From assembly GCF_022345965.1 (NCBI RefSeq), contig NZ_JAKRMU010000004.1, positions 186,001 through 250,000 on the forward strand: a stretch of 64,000 nt of DNA, read 5' to 3'. The notes beneath the pieces are model-generated. The model saw only the letters and a list, made by a program, of their open reading frames with translations, ran no database searches and had not been told where the DNA came from. This document shows positions 50,666 to 60,277 of the stretch, piece by piece; the first letter of the stretch is position 1, and the number at the start of each line of letters is the position of its first letter. The position numbers were made by a program, and so were the translations under genes. The stretch is from Corynebacterium sp. ACRQK (GTDB lineage Bacteria > Actinomycetota > Actinomycetes > Mycobacteriales > Mycobacteriaceae).

Positions 50666-51642
50666 TGACAGCTTTCCACGGACTGTCCCCGGAGGAACTG
50701 GATACCCGCTCGCTGCTGGCCATCGCCGAGGCGGCGGTGGACGAGGCCGAGACGACGTTTACGGCCGCCGTCGGCGCGGAGCCGGAGGTCATCAAGTCTC
50801 CCGGCGACTTCGCCACCGAGGCGGACTTAAGCGTCGAGCGTCAGCTGCGCACGCTGCTGACGCAATACACCGGCCTGCCCGTGCACGGCGAGGAGTTCGG
50901 CACGGTGCGCCCCGGCGAGATCCCGGGAGAGAACATTACCGAGCCGAACCCCAACGACGCGATGGCGGACGGCCTGGACGGCCCGCGCCGTAAGTCTCTC
51001 GAAGCCGGGGACCAGGAACTGCCGGAGACCTTTTGGGTCGTGGACCCCATCGATGGCACCGCCAACTACGCGGTGGGAAATCCTTTTGCCTGCATCCTGG
51101 TTTCCCTGGTGCACCAGGGGCAGACCATGGTCTCCGTCACCGAGATGCCGCTGCTGGGCAAGCGCATCACCGCTCGCCGGGGCGAGGGGCTGCTGGTGGA
51201 CGGCCACCCGGCCCGCGCTATGCCGCCATCGGATCCGGGTGTGACGCAGATCAGCTTCGGTTCCATCCTGTCGCAGCGACGCGGTAACCTGCCGATTTCT
51301 TACCGTCAGGACATGCTGAACGAGATCGGCAAGTCCTACCCGCGCATGCGCGTCACTGGCTCGGTGGGCATCGACCTGGCTTTCACCGCCGCCGGAGTGT
51401 TCGGCGGTACTGTCACGTTCAGTCCGAACCTGTGGGACAACGCGGCGGGAATCCTCGCCGTGGAGGAAAACGGCGGCGTTGCCACCGACTTTGCGGGTAA
51501 CCCGTGGCGTCCTGGCGTTTCCGGACTGGTCGCGGGCGAGCCGGAGGTACACGCCACCATCCTGCAGCACATTCAGGCCGTGCCGATCGGCACCGCCGCC
51601 CGCAACGCCCAGGAGATCCGCGACCGAGGGGGCATCCGATGA
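50665..51642 (+). CDS. impA: Inositol monophosphatase-family protein (ImpA)
   Basis: 325-aa magnesium phosphatase. The metal sites are GEEFG (about residues 73-77) and [12 protein letters not shown] (about 122-133), and the second motif NLWDNAAG is at about 255-262. It lies between hisA and hisF, as in other Corynebacteriales. Some family members serve as histidinol-phosphatase (HisN), a step otherwise missing here, but the assignment is not proved. An acidic linker is inserted at about 85-118. Stop overlaps the hisF ATG as ATGA. Confidence 0.9.
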   Translation: MTAFHGLSPEELDTRSLLAIAEAAVDEAETTFTAAVGAEPEVIKSPGDFATEADLSVERQLRTLLTQYTGLPVHGEEFGTVRPGEIPGENITEPNPNDAMADGLDGPRRKSLEAGDQELPETFWVVDPIDGTANYAVGNPFACILVSLVHQGQTMVSVTEMPLLGKRITARRGEGLLVDGHPARAMPPSDPGVTQISFGSILSQRRGNLPISYRQDMLNEIGKSYPRMRVTGSVGIDLAFTAAGVFGGTVTFSPNLWDNAAGILAVEENGGVATDFAGNPWRPGVSGLVAGEPEVHATILQHIQAVPIGTAARNAQEIRDRGGIR

Positions 51643-52421
51643 GTGTTACCGTGCGCGTTATCCCGTGCCTGGACGTGGACAACGGGCGCGTCGTCAAGGG
51701 CGTGAACTTCGAGGGCCTGCGCGACGCTGGCGACCCCGTGGAGCTGGCCAAGCGCTACGACGCACTGGGCGCCGACGAGCTGACCTTCCTGGACGTCTCC
51801 GCGTCCAAGGACGGCCGCGGCACCATGCTGGACGTAGTACGCCACACCGCCGACCAGGTGTTCATCCCGCTGACCGTCGGCGGGGGAGTGCGCAGCGAGG
51901 AGGACGTGGACGCCCTGCTGCGCGCCGGTGCCGACAAAGTCAGCGTCAATTCCTCGGCGGTCGCCCGCCCCGAGCTGCTGCGCGAACTTTCCCAGCGCTT
52001 CGGCGCGCAATGCATCGTCCTGTCCGTGGACGCCCGCCGTGTGAAGGACCCCACGGAGGCGGACAAGTACCCCTCCGGCTTTGAGGTCACCACCCATGGC
52101 GGCACCAAATCCGCCGGGCTGGATGCCATCGAGTGGGCCCGCAAGGGCGAGGAGCTGGGCGTAGGGGAGATCCTGCTGAACTCCATGGACGGCGACGGCA
52201 CCAAGGCCGGCTTCGACATCGAGATGCTGCAGGCCGTGCGCAAGGCTGTCTCCATCCCCGTCATCGCCTCCGGCGGTGCGGGCGCCCCGGAACACTTCCC
52301 GCCCGCCGTCGAGGCCGGCGCGGATGCCGTGCTGGCGGCCTCCATCTTCCACTTCGGCGAGGTCGAGATCCGCGAGGTCAAGCAGGCCCTGGCCGATGCG
52401 GGCTACGAGGTGCGGCTGTGA
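51639..52421 (+). CDS. hisF: Imidazole glycerol phosphate synthase, cyclase subunit
   Basis: 260-aa barrel that joins ammonia from HisH to PRFAR, giving IGP and AICAR. The N-terminal [17 protein letters not shown] (about residues 5-21) and the C-terminal [16 protein letters not shown] with Asp at about 180 are signature blocks. The ATG at 51639 overlaps the impA stop; the frame is open further upstream with no similarity. It ends in GTGA overlapping hisI. Confidence 0.97.
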   Translation: MSVTVRVIPCLDVDNGRVVKGVNFEGLRDAGDPVELAKRYDALGADELTFLDVSASKDGRGTMLDVVRHTADQVFIPLTVGGGVRSEEDVDALLRAGADKVSVNSSAVARPELLRELSQRFGAQCIVLSVDARRVKDPTEADKYPSGFEVTTHGGTKSAGLDAIEWARKGEELGVGEILLNSMDGDGTKAGFDIEMLQAVRKAVSIPVIASGGAGAPEHFPPAVEAGADAVLAASIFHFGEVEIREVKQALADAGYEVRL

Positions 52422-52777
52422 GCGGCACAGACCCGGCAACCTACGAGCTAGACCCCGCCATCGCCGAGCGCGTCCGCTTTAACGCTGACGGCTTAGTCCC
52501 CGCCATCGTGCAGGACATCATCAACGGCGACGTGCTGATGATGGCGTGGATGAACGACCACGCCCTGGCCCACACCCTGGCCACCAAGAAGGGCACTTAT
52601 TGGTCCCGGTCCCGCCAGTCCTATTGGATCAAAGGCGAGACCAGCGGCCACACCCAGCGCGTCGAAGAAGTGCGTCTGGACTGCGATGGCGATACGGTGC
52701 TGCTGAAGATTGAGCAGACTGGCGCGGCCTGCCACACCGGCGACCGCACTTGTTTTGACGCCGACCGCTTGGCCTAA
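52418..52777 (+). CDS. hisI: Phosphoribosyl-AMP cyclohydrolase
   Basis: 119-aa zinc enzyme opening the purine ring of PR-AMP. The LMMAWMN (about residues 38-44) and [12 protein letters not shown] (about 58-69) blocks are intact, as are the metal/Cys motifs CDGDTVLLK (about 89-97) and [11 protein letters not shown] (about 103-113). It is monofunctional, without the HisE half. GTG start overlapping hisF by 4 bp. Last his gene of the cluster. Confidence 0.96.
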   Translation: MSGTDPATYELDPAIAERVRFNADGLVPAIVQDIINGDVLMMAWMNDHALAHTLATKKGTYWSRSRQSYWIKGETSGHTQRVEEVRLDCDGDTVLLKIEQTGAACHTGDRTCFDADRLA

Positions 52778-52780
52778 CAT
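52775..52780 (+). promoter_or_regulatory. Candidate leaderless promoter of trpE
   Basis: TAACAT overlaps the hisI stop and lies 7 bp before the second trpE ATG at 52788. No leader peptide with Trp codons or attenuator is seen in the gap. Confidence 0.35.
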
Positions 52781-54350
52781 GTCAGACATGGGTGACAACA
52801 CTTCCAGTAAGTCCATCGGCGACCTGACAAGCCTTGAGACTTTCCGCGAGCTTGCGGCAAAGCACCGCGTGGTGCCCGTGGTTCGCAAGGTCCTCGCCGA
52901 CGGAGAGACCGCCCTGTCCGCCTACCGGAAACTCGCCGACGGGCGGCCCGGCACGTTCCTGCTGGAATCGGCGGCGCACGGCCAGTCGTGGGATCGCTAC
53001 TCCTTCATCGGCACCGGCGCCCGCTGCGCCCTGACAGCCAAGGACAGCGTGGACGGCGGCGCGGCACGCTGGATCGGCCAGCCTCCGGTGGACATCCCGG
53101 CAGGCACCGACCCGCTGGATGCGATCCGCAACACGCTGGCACACCTGCAGACCGCCCCGATGCCAGGGCTGCCGCCGCTGACCAGCGGCCTGGTGGGCTA
53201 CATGGGCTACGACATGATCCGCTACATCGAATCCGTGCCGGATACCTGCACCGACGACCTGAACATTCCCGACATGGTGCAGCTGTTGGTGGAGGACATG
53301 GCCGTCGTCGACCACTACGAAGGCACCATCTGGCTGATCGCCAGCGTGATCAACTGGGATAACTCCAACGAGCGGGTGGACGAGGCATACGCCGAGGCCG
53401 TGGAACGGCTAGACACCATGGTGGAACGGCTGGCCACGGGCGCGGCAGGGGGCGTCACTACCTTCGAAACCCCCACGCCTAAGTACCGCAGGCAGCGCAC
53501 CTACGACGACCACCGCGAGCGCATCGGCAAGGTCAAGGAGCACATTAAGGCCGGCGATGCGTTCCAGGTGGTGCTGTCGCAGCGCTTCGAAATGAAGACC
53601 GACGTCGACCCGATCGACATCTATCGCATGCTGCGGGTATCGAACCCTTCGCCCTACATGTTCCTTGTTAACGTGCCTACAGAGGGTTTTGACGCCACCG
53701 CGTTCCACATCATCGGCTCCTCCCCGGAATCGCTGGTGCAGGTCCGTGACGGCAATGTCACGACGTTCCCCATCGCGGGATCCAGGCCGCGCGGCGAGAC
53801 GGTGGAGCAGGACTTCGCTTTCGAACGCGAGCTGGTCAACGACGAGAAGGAAAACTCCGAGCACCTGATGCTGGTGGACCTGGGTCGCAACGACCTCGGA
53901 AGGGTCAGCGAGCCCGGCACGGTGGAGGTGCACGACTTCCGCCACGTGGAACGCTACTCAGCGGTCATGCACTTGGTCTCCGGGGTTAGCGGAAAGCTGG
54001 CCGCAGGGAAGACGGCAGTGGATGCGTTCAATGCGACGTTCCCGGCCGGCACCCTGTCGGGCGCGCCAAAGCCCTCGGCGCTGAAGATCATCGACACGCT
54101 GGAGGACACGCGCCGCGGAGTGTACGGCGGCACAGTCGGCTACTTCGACTTCTCCGGCAACACCGACCAATCCATCGCCATCCGCACCGGGCTGTACAAG
54201 GACGGCACCGTGTACGTCCAGGCCGGCGGGGGAATCGTCGCGGACTCCGACCCGGAGGCTGAAGACCTGGAGACCCGCAACAAGGCCGCGGCAGTGCTGC
54301 GGGCAGTGGCTGCGGCGGAAACCATGAAGAACGCAGGGGAGAAACAGTGA
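52779..54350 (+). CDS. trpE: Anthranilate synthase component I
   Basis: Makes anthranilate from chorismate with ammonia from the TrpG subunit, which is not encoded here. The tryptophan-binding LLES motif (about residues 57-60) is intact, so feedback inhibition is expected. Catalytic blocks FQVVLSQRF, GSRPRGET and LVDLGRNDLGR lie in the C-terminal half. 523 aa from the ATG at 52779, or 520 from 52788, which is favoured if the TAACAT -10 is real. The gap to hisI is 1 bp. Confidence 0.95.
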   Translation: MSDMGDNTSSKSIGDLTSLETFRELAAKHRVVPVVRKVLADGETALSAYRKLADGRPGTFLLESAAHGQSWDRYSFIGTGARCALTAKDSVDGGAARWIGQPPVDIPAGTDPLDAIRNTLAHLQTAPMPGLPPLTSGLVGYMGYDMIRYIESVPDTCTDDLNIPDMVQLLVEDMAVVDHYEGTIWLIASVINWDNSNERVDEAYAEAVERLDTMVERLATGAAGGVTTFETPTPKYRRQRTYDDHRERIGKVKEHIKAGDAFQVVLSQRFEMKTDVDPIDIYRMLRVSNPSPYMFLVNVPTEGFDATAFHIIGSSPESLVQVRDGNVTTFPIAGSRPRGETVEQDFAFERELVNDEKENSEHLMLVDLGRNDLGRVSEPGTVEVHDFRHVERYSAVMHLVSGVSGKLAAGKTAVDAFNATFPAGTLSGAPKPSALKIIDTLEDTRRGVYGGTVGYFDFSGNTDQSIAIRTGLYKDGTVYVQAGGGIVADSDPEAEDLETRNKAAAVLRAVAAAETMKNAGEKQ

Positions 54351-55054
54351 GCAAGAGCACGGCAGAGGACGTAACAGCGGACGTAACACAGAAGGCCAAG
54401 CGCATCCGGCAGATCGCGCTACTGTGCGTAGTGCTGAGCGCAGCAGGCCTGTGGGGCGCGAGCCGCCTGAAGTTCGTGACCGTGGCCGTCGACGACGACA
54501 AGGCCGGGGCCTCCACCAAGGAGCTCGTAGGATCCGTGTGGGACCCCGCGCTGGTGCCGCTGGCGCTGGCGATGGTGGCCGCGCTTATCCTTTCGATGGC
54601 CGTGCAGCCCATGGTCCGGCGGGTGCTGGGCGTGGTGATCGTCGCGCTGGCGGCCACCGCCAGCTTCCGCGCCGTGCAGCTGCTGAGCAGCGACGTGGAC
54701 CTGGCCCGCGCCCAGAGTCTGCTGCGAAGTGGCGCGGCCACACAGAAGGAATCCGACCCGGTACAGATCTCCGAGTGGGCGCGAGTGATCAGCGGGGATG
54801 TGCACCCGCTGGGCATCGTGCTGGTGCTTTTAGCAGCGGCGATCGGCGTGGTCGGCGGCGCGATCCTGATTCTGCGGCCCGGCCAGGAATCCAAGGGACA
54901 TAGCCGCTACGAGACCCCGGAGGTGCGCCGCGCGGACGCGGAAGAGGACCTCGCGGAGAATCCAGATTCAACCCGCGTGCTGTGGGATGCCCTGGATGCG
55001 GGGGTGGATCCGACCGAAGAATCCGATTTCTCCCGCACCAAGCAGGGGCGATAA
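54347..55054 (+). CDS. Trp-operon-associated membrane protein (TIGR02234 type)
   Basis: 235 aa. A short basic N-terminus, four hydrophobic helices (about residues 20-37, 62-80, 86-105 and 148-172) and a charged cytoplasmic tail ending in [13 protein letters not shown] protein of this type sits between trpE and trpC in mycobacteria and relatives. Its function is unknown; a role in tryptophan-pathway membrane transport is conjecture. GTG start overlaps the trpE stop by 4 bp. Confidence 0.85.
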   Translation: MSKSTAEDVTADVTQKAKRIRQIALLCVVLSAAGLWGASRLKFVTVAVDDDKAGASTKELVGSVWDPALVPLALAMVAALILSMAVQPMVRRVLGVVIVALAATASFRAVQLLSSDVDLARAQSLLRSGAATQKESDPVQISEWARVISGDVHPLGIVLVLLAAAIGVVGGAILILRPGQESKGHSRYETPEVRRADAEEDLAENPDSTRVLWDALDAGVDPTEESDFSRTKQGR

Positions 55055-55073
55055 GCTCAGGAGTGTGACACAC

Positions 55074-55883
55074 ATGACTGTTCTCGACCAGATCATCGCC
55101 GGTGTGCTAGAAGACCAGGCCGAGCGGGAAGCCAAGATCCCATACAAGGAGATCAAGGCCATGTCCCTGGACGCACCACCGGCTCTCGACGCCCACGCCG
55201 CGCTGGCCGCCCCCGGGGTCAGCCTCATCGCCGAGGTGAAGCGCGCCAGCCCCTCCAAGGGGGACCTCGCCGAGATCACCGATCCCGAAGTGCTGGCGAA
55301 GACCTACGAGGACAACGGAGCCACCGCCATCAGCTGCCTCACCGAACAGCGCCGCTTCAAGGGCTCCCTCGAGGACTTCGACGCGGTGCGCCGCGCGGTG
55401 AACATTCCGCTGCTGCGCAAGGACTTCACGGTGAACCCGTACCAGATCCACGAGGCCCGGGCGCACGGCGCGGACATTGTGCTGCTCATCGTCGCTGCAC
55501 TCGAACAGCAGCGCCTGGAATCCCTGCTGGATCGAACCGAGTCCCTGGGCATGACCGCCCTGGTGGAAGTGCACACCGCCGAAGAGGCCGAGCGCGCTGT
55601 TGCCGCCGGTGCCAAGGTCATCGGCGTCAACGCCCGAAATCTCAAGACGTTGGATGTCGACCCGCAGGTGTTCGGCAAAATCGCCCCGCTGCTTCCGGAC
55701 GACGTGGTGAAGATCGCAGAGTCGGGCGTCAAGAATAAAAACGACCTCAACGCCTATGCCGCAGCGGGCGCGGACGCAGTGCTCGTCGGCGAAGGCCTGG
55801 TCACCGCAGGTAACCCCGCCCAGGCGTGCCGGGACCTCGCCGCAGCGGGAAAACACCCAGCCTGCCCCCAAAAGAATTCCTAA
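55074..55883 (+). CDS. trpC: Indole-3-glycerol phosphate synthase, monofunctional
   Basis: 269-aa barrel converting CdRP to indoleglycerol phosphate. [12 protein letters not shown] (about residues 53-64), LLRKDF (about 118-123) and AESGVKN (about 217-223) are signature blocks. There is no fused TrpF domain, in contrast to the TrpCF fusion of C. glutamicum. The ATG at 55074 follows a CAGGAG site at about 55058-55063; an in-frame GTG at 55065 is possible but too close to the site. Confidence 0.96.
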   Translation: MTVLDQIIAGVLEDQAEREAKIPYKEIKAMSLDAPPALDAHAALAAPGVSLIAEVKRASPSKGDLAEITDPEVLAKTYEDNGATAISCLTEQRRFKGSLEDFDAVRRAVNIPLLRKDFTVNPYQIHEARAHGADIVLLIVAALEQQRLESLLDRTESLGMTALVEVHTAEEAERAVAAGAKVIGVNARNLKTLDVDPQVFGKIAPLLPDDVVKIAESGVKNKNDLNAYAAAGADAVLVGEGLVTAGNPAQACRDLAAAGKHPACPQKNS

Positions 55884-55887
55884 GCGA

Positions 55888-55893
55888 TAGCAT
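55888..55893 (+). promoter_or_regulatory. Candidate internal promoter before trpB
   Basis: TAGCAT lies 8 bp before the trpB GTG at 55902, and no ribosome site is seen in the AT-rich 18-bp gap. It may give a leaderless trpBA transcript. Confidence 0.4.
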
Positions 55894-55901
55894 ATAAAAC
55901 T

Positions 55902-57191
55902 GTGACTACCGAGAAGACCTTCAAGAACGCCGACGCGCAAGGCAAGACCCTGCCGACGGTAGGCGAGATCCTGGCGACCGCCACCCACCACGAGCCCGAC
56001 GAGCGCGGACACTGGGGTGATTTCGGTGGCCGCTACATCCCCGAGGCCCTCATGGCCGTGATCGAGGAGATCACCGACGCCTGGGCGAAGGCCCGCTCGG
56101 ACCAGGGGTACCTGGACCAGCTCGACGAGCTGCACCGCACCTACACCGGCCGCCCGTCGCCGCTGTACTACGCCGCCCGCTTCTCTGAGGCCGTGGGCGC
56201 AGAAGTGTGGCTGAAGCGCGAGGACCTGAACCACACCGGCTCCCACAAGATCAACAACGTGCTGGGGCAGGTGCTGCTGGCCAAGCGCATGGGCAAGACT
56301 CGTGTGATCGCGGAGACCGGCGCAGGCCAGCACGGTGTGGCCACGGCGACGGCCTGTGCGCTGCTCGGCCTGGAATGCCGGATCTACATGGGGGCTGTGG
56401 ACGCCGAACGGCAGGGCCTCAACATTGCCCGCATGCGCCTGCTCGGTGCCCACGTGGAGGTAGTGGAGATCGGCTCCCGCACCCTGAAGGACGCGATCAA
56501 CGAGGCCATGCGCTTCTGGGTTTCCAACGCCGACGACACCTACTACTGCTTCGGCACCGCCGCCGGCCCGCACCCATTCCCGCAGATGGTGCGCGACCTG
56601 CAGCGCGTGATCGGCGTGGAGGCGCGCCAGCAGCTGCTGGCCGAAACCGGCAAGCTGCCCGACGCCGTAGTGGCCTGCGTGGGCGGCGGTTCCAACGCGA
56701 TCGGACTGTTCCACCCGTTCATCGAGGACGAAGGCGTGGACATCGTCGGCGCTGAGGCCGCGGGCGACGGTGTGGAGACCGGTCGCCACGCCGCGCCGAT
56801 CAACCTGGGGCTGCAGGGCGTGTTCCAGGGAGCCTTCGCCGACCTGATGCAGGACGAGGACGGGCAGATTATCGAATCGCACTCCATCTCCGCTGGGTTG
56901 GATTACCCGGGCGTGGGGCCGGAGCACTCTAAACTGCACGCGGAGGGGCGCGCCCGCTACCTGCCGATCACCGACTCCGAGGCCATGGATGGCTTCAAGC
57001 AGCTGACCCGCCTGGAAGGCATCATCCCCGCCATCGAGTCCTCCCACGCCGTCGCCGCCGCCATCAAGGTGGCTGCGGAGAAGCCGGGCGCCACGCTGAT
57101 TGTGAACATTTCCGGCCGCGGCGACAAGGACGTCAACACCGCCGCGAAGTGGTTCGACATGCTGGACCAGAAGAGCGAGAAGGACGGCTAA
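55902..57191 (+). CDS. trpB: Tryptophan synthase beta chain
   Basis: PLP enzyme joining indole and serine. The PLP lysine lies in HTGSHKINN (about residues 111-119), and the phosphate-binding loop is GGGSNAIG (about 260-267). RPSPLYYA (about 84-91) is the conserved N-terminal block. 429 aa from the GTG at 55902; the N-terminal 30 residues are a variable extension. trpA follows after 3 bp, as expected for the alpha2beta2 complex. Confidence 0.97.
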   Translation: MTTEKTFKNADAQGKTLPTVGEILATATHHEPDERGHWGDFGGRYIPEALMAVIEEITDAWAKARSDQGYLDQLDELHRTYTGRPSPLYYAARFSEAVGAEVWLKREDLNHTGSHKINNVLGQVLLAKRMGKTRVIAETGAGQHGVATATACALLGLECRIYMGAVDAERQGLNIARMRLLGAHVEVVEIGSRTLKDAINEAMRFWVSNADDTYYCFGTAAGPHPFPQMVRDLQRVIGVEARQQLLAETGKLPDAVVACVGGGSNAIGLFHPFIEDEGVDIVGAEAAGDGVETGRHAAPINLGLQGVFQGAFADLMQDEDGQIIESHSISAGLDYPGVGPEHSKLHAEGRARYLPITDSEAMDGFKQLTRLEGIIPAIESSHAVAAAIKVAAEKPGATLIVNISGRGDKDVNTAAKWFDMLDQKSEKDG

Positions 57192-57194
57192 CCC

Positions 57195-57965
57195 ATGACC
57201 TCCCGACTTTCTAAGGTTTTCACCGACGCGCGCGCCGAGGGGCGAGCCGCACTCGTGGCTTACTTCCCGGCCGGGTATCCCACGGTGGCTAAGTCCAAGG
57301 AGCTCGTCGCCGAGCTGGCTCAGCACGCCGACCTGATCGAGGTGGGTATTCCGTTCACCGACCCGATGATGGACGGCCCCACCATCCAGGCCGCCGCCAA
57401 CGAGGCGCTGGCCAACGGCTTCCGGGTGAAGGACACACTCGACGTCGTCCGTACCGTCACCGAGGCGGGCGGCCAGGCCGTCATCATGTCCTATTGGAAC
57501 CCCGTGCTGCGGTACGGCCCGGAGAAGTTCGCCGCCGACCTGGCCGCCGCCGGGGGATTGGGCTCCATCATCCCGGACCTGCTGCCGGAGGAAGCTGAGC
57601 GTTGGGCGGAGGCCTGCAAGGTCAATGACCTATCGCCGGTCTATCTCGTCGCGCCCTCCACCACGCCGGAGCGCATGGCCCTTACTGTTGACGCCGGCAA
57701 CGGCTTCATCTACGCCGCATCCCACATGGGTGTGACGGGCGCGCAGGACGAGGTCTCCAGTTCCGCTGAGGAGCTGGTCGCCCGCGTTCGCGAGGCCACG
57801 AACCTGCCGGTGGCAGTGGGGCTGGGTGTGAAGACCGGCGAGCATGCGGCGAACATCGCCTCCTACGCCGACGGCGTGATCGTCGGCTCCGCGCTGATTC
57901 AGGCCGCAGCCGACGGCAACCTGGGCGAGCTGGCCGCAGAGCTGGCGCGAGGCGTTCGCGCATGA
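57195..57965 (+). CDS. trpA: Tryptophan synthase alpha chain
   Basis: 256-aa barrel cleaving indoleglycerol phosphate. The catalytic Glu lies in [19 protein letters not shown] (about residues 44-62), with the Asp in the same block. [10 protein letters not shown] and [10 protein letters not shown] follow in the usual order. The stop overlaps lgt as ATGA, linking tryptophan and lipoprotein genes in one transcript. Confidence 0.96.
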   Translation: MTSRLSKVFTDARAEGRAALVAYFPAGYPTVAKSKELVAELAQHADLIEVGIPFTDPMMDGPTIQAAANEALANGFRVKDTLDVVRTVTEAGGQAVIMSYWNPVLRYGPEKFAADLAAAGGLGSIIPDLLPEEAERWAEACKVNDLSPVYLVAPSTTPERMALTVDAGNGFIYAASHMGVTGAQDEVSSSAEELVARVREATNLPVAVGLGVKTGEHAANIASYADGVIVGSALIQAAADGNLGELAAELARGVRA

Positions 57966-58825
57966 TCGCGGCGGCCATTCCTTCGCCACCGCAGGGGGTC
58001 TGGGAGCTAGGCCCCATTCCCATCCGCGCCTACGCGCTGTGCATCCTCACGGGCGTGATCGTGGCCTACCTCTGGACCCGGCGCCGCTACGCGAAGCTCG
58101 GTGGGGACCCGGAAGTCACTGTCGACGCGCTGCTCGTCGCCGTGCCCGCGGGCATCATCGGCGCCCGGATCTACCACGTGATCACCGATCACGATAAATA
58201 CTTCGGCGAGGGCAAAGACCCCACCCAGGTGTTCAACATCACCAATGGTGGCTTGGGGATCTGGGGCGGAGTCGTACTTGGTTCCCTGGCCGTATGGCTG
58301 CTATTCAAGGCCAAAGGCTTGCCGCTGGGTACTTTCGCCGCCGCCGTGGCGCCGACGGTACCGCTGGCGCAGGCCATCGGTCGGCTCGGCAACTGGTTCA
58401 ATCAGGAACTCTACGGTGGACCCAGCGACGCCCCCTGGGCGCTGGAAATCTACCGCCGTGTGGACGAAAACGGCTACTCCGCGCCCATTACCGGGCACTC
58501 CACCGGGGAAGTGCTGGCCACAGTCCAGCCGACGTTCCTCTACGAACTGATCTGGAACCTGCTCGTGGTCGTGCTGCTGCTCGTCGCGGAACGCTACTGG
58601 CGCGTGAATGGGGGCAGGCTGTTCACCCTCTACGTCATGAGCTACACCTTCGGCCGCTTCTTCATTGAAAACATGCGCACAGACGCGGCCACCACCGTGT
58701 TCGGCGACGTGCGCATCAACGCTGTGGTTTCCGCAGTGGTGTTCCTCGCCGCGACAGCATTGTTTGTTTGGTGGACGGTGCAGCAACGCAAGGCTGAGGG
58801 CGTCACAAAAGAAGAAGCGAAGTAG
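57962..58825 (+). CDS. lgt: Prolipoprotein diacylglyceryl transferase
   Basis: Membrane enzyme that adds diacylglycerol to lipobox cysteines; substrates in this window include the lipoproteins at 17197, 17778 and 40163. The family signature [13 protein letters not shown] (about residues 139-151) is intact, and GGLGIWGGV and GRFFIENMR are present. Seven hydrophobic helices are visible. At 287 aa it lacks the long acidic C-terminal tail seen in some actinobacterial Lgt. Overlaps trpA by 4 bp. Confidence 0.97.
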   Translation: MIAAAIPSPPQGVWELGPIPIRAYALCILTGVIVAYLWTRRRYAKLGGDPEVTVDALLVAVPAGIIGARIYHVITDHDKYFGEGKDPTQVFNITNGGLGIWGGVVLGSLAVWLLFKAKGLPLGTFAAAVAPTVPLAQAIGRLGNWFNQELYGGPSDAPWALEIYRRVDENGYSAPITGHSTGEVLATVQPTFLYELIWNLLVVVLLLVAERYWRVNGGRLFTLYVMSYTFGRFFIENMRTDAATTVFGDVRINAVVSAVVFLAATALFVWWTVQQRKAEGVTKEEAK

Positions 58826-58845
58826 CGGGGACAACGGAGCGGGGC

Positions 58846-58851
58846 TATCCT
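58846..58851 (+). promoter_or_regulatory. Candidate leaderless promoter of pyk
   Basis: TATCCT lies 7 bp before the pyk GTG at 58859. No ribosome site is seen in the 33-bp gap after lgt. Confidence 0.45.
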
Positions 58852-58858
58852 CGAGTCC

Positions 58859-60277
58859 GTGAATAGAAGAACCAAGATTGTTTGCACCCTGGGCCCCGCG
58901 GTCGCTTCGAAGGAGCAGATTCGCGGGCTCGTAGACGCAGGAATGAACGTTGCGCGCCTCAACTTTTCCCACGGCGAGCACGCAGACCACGAGCAGAATT
59001 ACAACTGGGTTCGACAGGCCACCGATGAATCCGGCAAGGCCGTCGGTGTCCTCGCCGACCTGCAAGGCCCGAAGATCCGCCTGGGACGCTTCGCAGAGGG
59101 CGCAACCGTCTGGGCGACCGGCGAGACCGTACGCATCACCGTCGACGACGTGCAGGGCACCCACGACCGCGTGTCCACCACCTACAAGGGCTTGGCTCGC
59201 GACGCCCGCCCCGGCGACCGCCTGCTGGTCGACGACGGCAAGATCGCCCTGGTGTGCAAGGAAGTCGACGGCAACGACGTCGTATGTGAAGTCACCGAGG
59301 GTGGCCCGGTTTCCAACAACAAGGGAGTTTCCCTGCCGGGCATGAACATCTCCGTGCCGGCACTGAGCGAGAAGGACACCGAGGATCTACGCTTCGCCCT
59401 GCAGCTGGGCGTGGACTTCATCGCCCTGTCCTTCGTGCGCAGCCCCTCCGACGTGGAACTGGTGCGCGACATCATGGACGAAGTTGGCCGGCGCGTGCCG
59501 GTGATCGCCAAGTTGGAGAAGCCGGAGGCAGTCGATGCGCTGGAGCCGGTCATCCTGGCCTTCGATGCCATCATGGTCGCCCGCGGTGACCTGGGCGTGG
59601 AAGTGCCGCTGGAAGACGTGCCGCTGGTGCAGAAGCGCGCCATCCAGATCGCCCGCGAGAACGCCAAGCCGGTGATCGTGGCAACGCAGATGCTGGACTC
59701 CATGATCGAAAACTCCCGTCCGACGCGCGCCGAAGCCTCCGACGTGGCCAACGCCGTGCTCGACGGCGCGGATGCCGTGATGCTCTCCGGCGAGACCTCC
59801 ATCGGCAAGCACCCAATCACCACCGTGGAGACGATGGCCCGCATCGTGCGCGCCGCAGAGATCGACGGGGAAGTGCCGCCGCTGACGCACCGCCCGCGCA
59901 CCCGCCGCGGCGTGATTTCCTACGCGGCAAAGGACATCGGCGAGCGCCTGAACGCGAAGGCACTCGTAGCCTTCACCTCCTCCGGCGATACCGCCAAGCG
60001 CGTAGCGCGCCTACGCTCCCACCTGCCGCTGCTGGTGTTCACGCCGTCGCAGGCCGTGCGCTCGCAGCTGGCACTGACGTGGGGCGTGGAGACGTTCCTC
60101 ATCGAAGACGTGAAGTCCACCGACGAGATGATGGACACTGTCGACCACCACCTGCTGGCCATGCCGCAATACAAGTACGACGACATGATGGTCGTCGTCG
60201 CCGGCTCCCCACCCGGAATCTCCGGCAACACCAACATGATCCAGGTGCACCTGCTGGGTCAGGAGCGGAAGAGGTAA
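58859..60277 (+). CDS. pyk: Pyruvate kinase
   Basis: Glycolytic enzyme making pyruvate and ATP from phosphoenolpyruvate. All sites are intact: TKIVCTLGPA (about residues 4-13), ARLNFSHG (about 33-40), the catalytic VIAKLEKPEAV (about 214-224), MVARGDLGVE (about 238-247) and MLSGETSIG (about 312-320). The C-terminal regulatory domain is present. At 472 aa it is the main enzyme, in contrast to the degenerate copy at 28143. GTG start. Confidence 0.97.
   Translation: MNRRTKIVCTLGPAVASKEQIRGLVDAGMNVARLNFSHGEHADHEQNYNWVRQATDESGKAVGVLADLQGPKIRLGRFAEGATVWATGETVRITVDDVQGTHDRVSTTYKGLARDARPGDRLLVDDGKIALVCKEVDGNDVVCEVTEGGPVSNNKGVSLPGMNISVPALSEKDTEDLRFALQLGVDFIALSFVRSPSDVELVRDIMDEVGRRVPVIAKLEKPEAVDALEPVILAFDAIMVARGDLGVEVPLEDVPLVQKRAIQIARENAKPVIVATQMLDSMIENSRPTRAEASDVANAVLDGADAVMLSGETSIGKHPITTVETMARIVRAAEIDGEVPPLTHRPRTRRGVISYAAKDIGERLNAKALVAFTSSGDTAKRVARLRSHLPLLVFTPSQAVRSQLALTWGVETFLIEDVKSTDEMMDTVDHHLLAMPQYKYDDMMVVVAGSPPGISGNTNMIQVHLLGQERKR

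Noticed and set aside
52133..52417. Upstream extension of hisI into hisF
   Set aside because: The additional 95 codons are a frame-shifted shadow of hisF, while the GTG at 52418 overlaps the hisF stop in the usual way.
55107..57326. Minus-strand open frame of 739 codons opposite trpC and trpB
   Set aside because: It spans two intact genes on the other strand and has no recognisable domain; long antisense frames are expected at this GC content.
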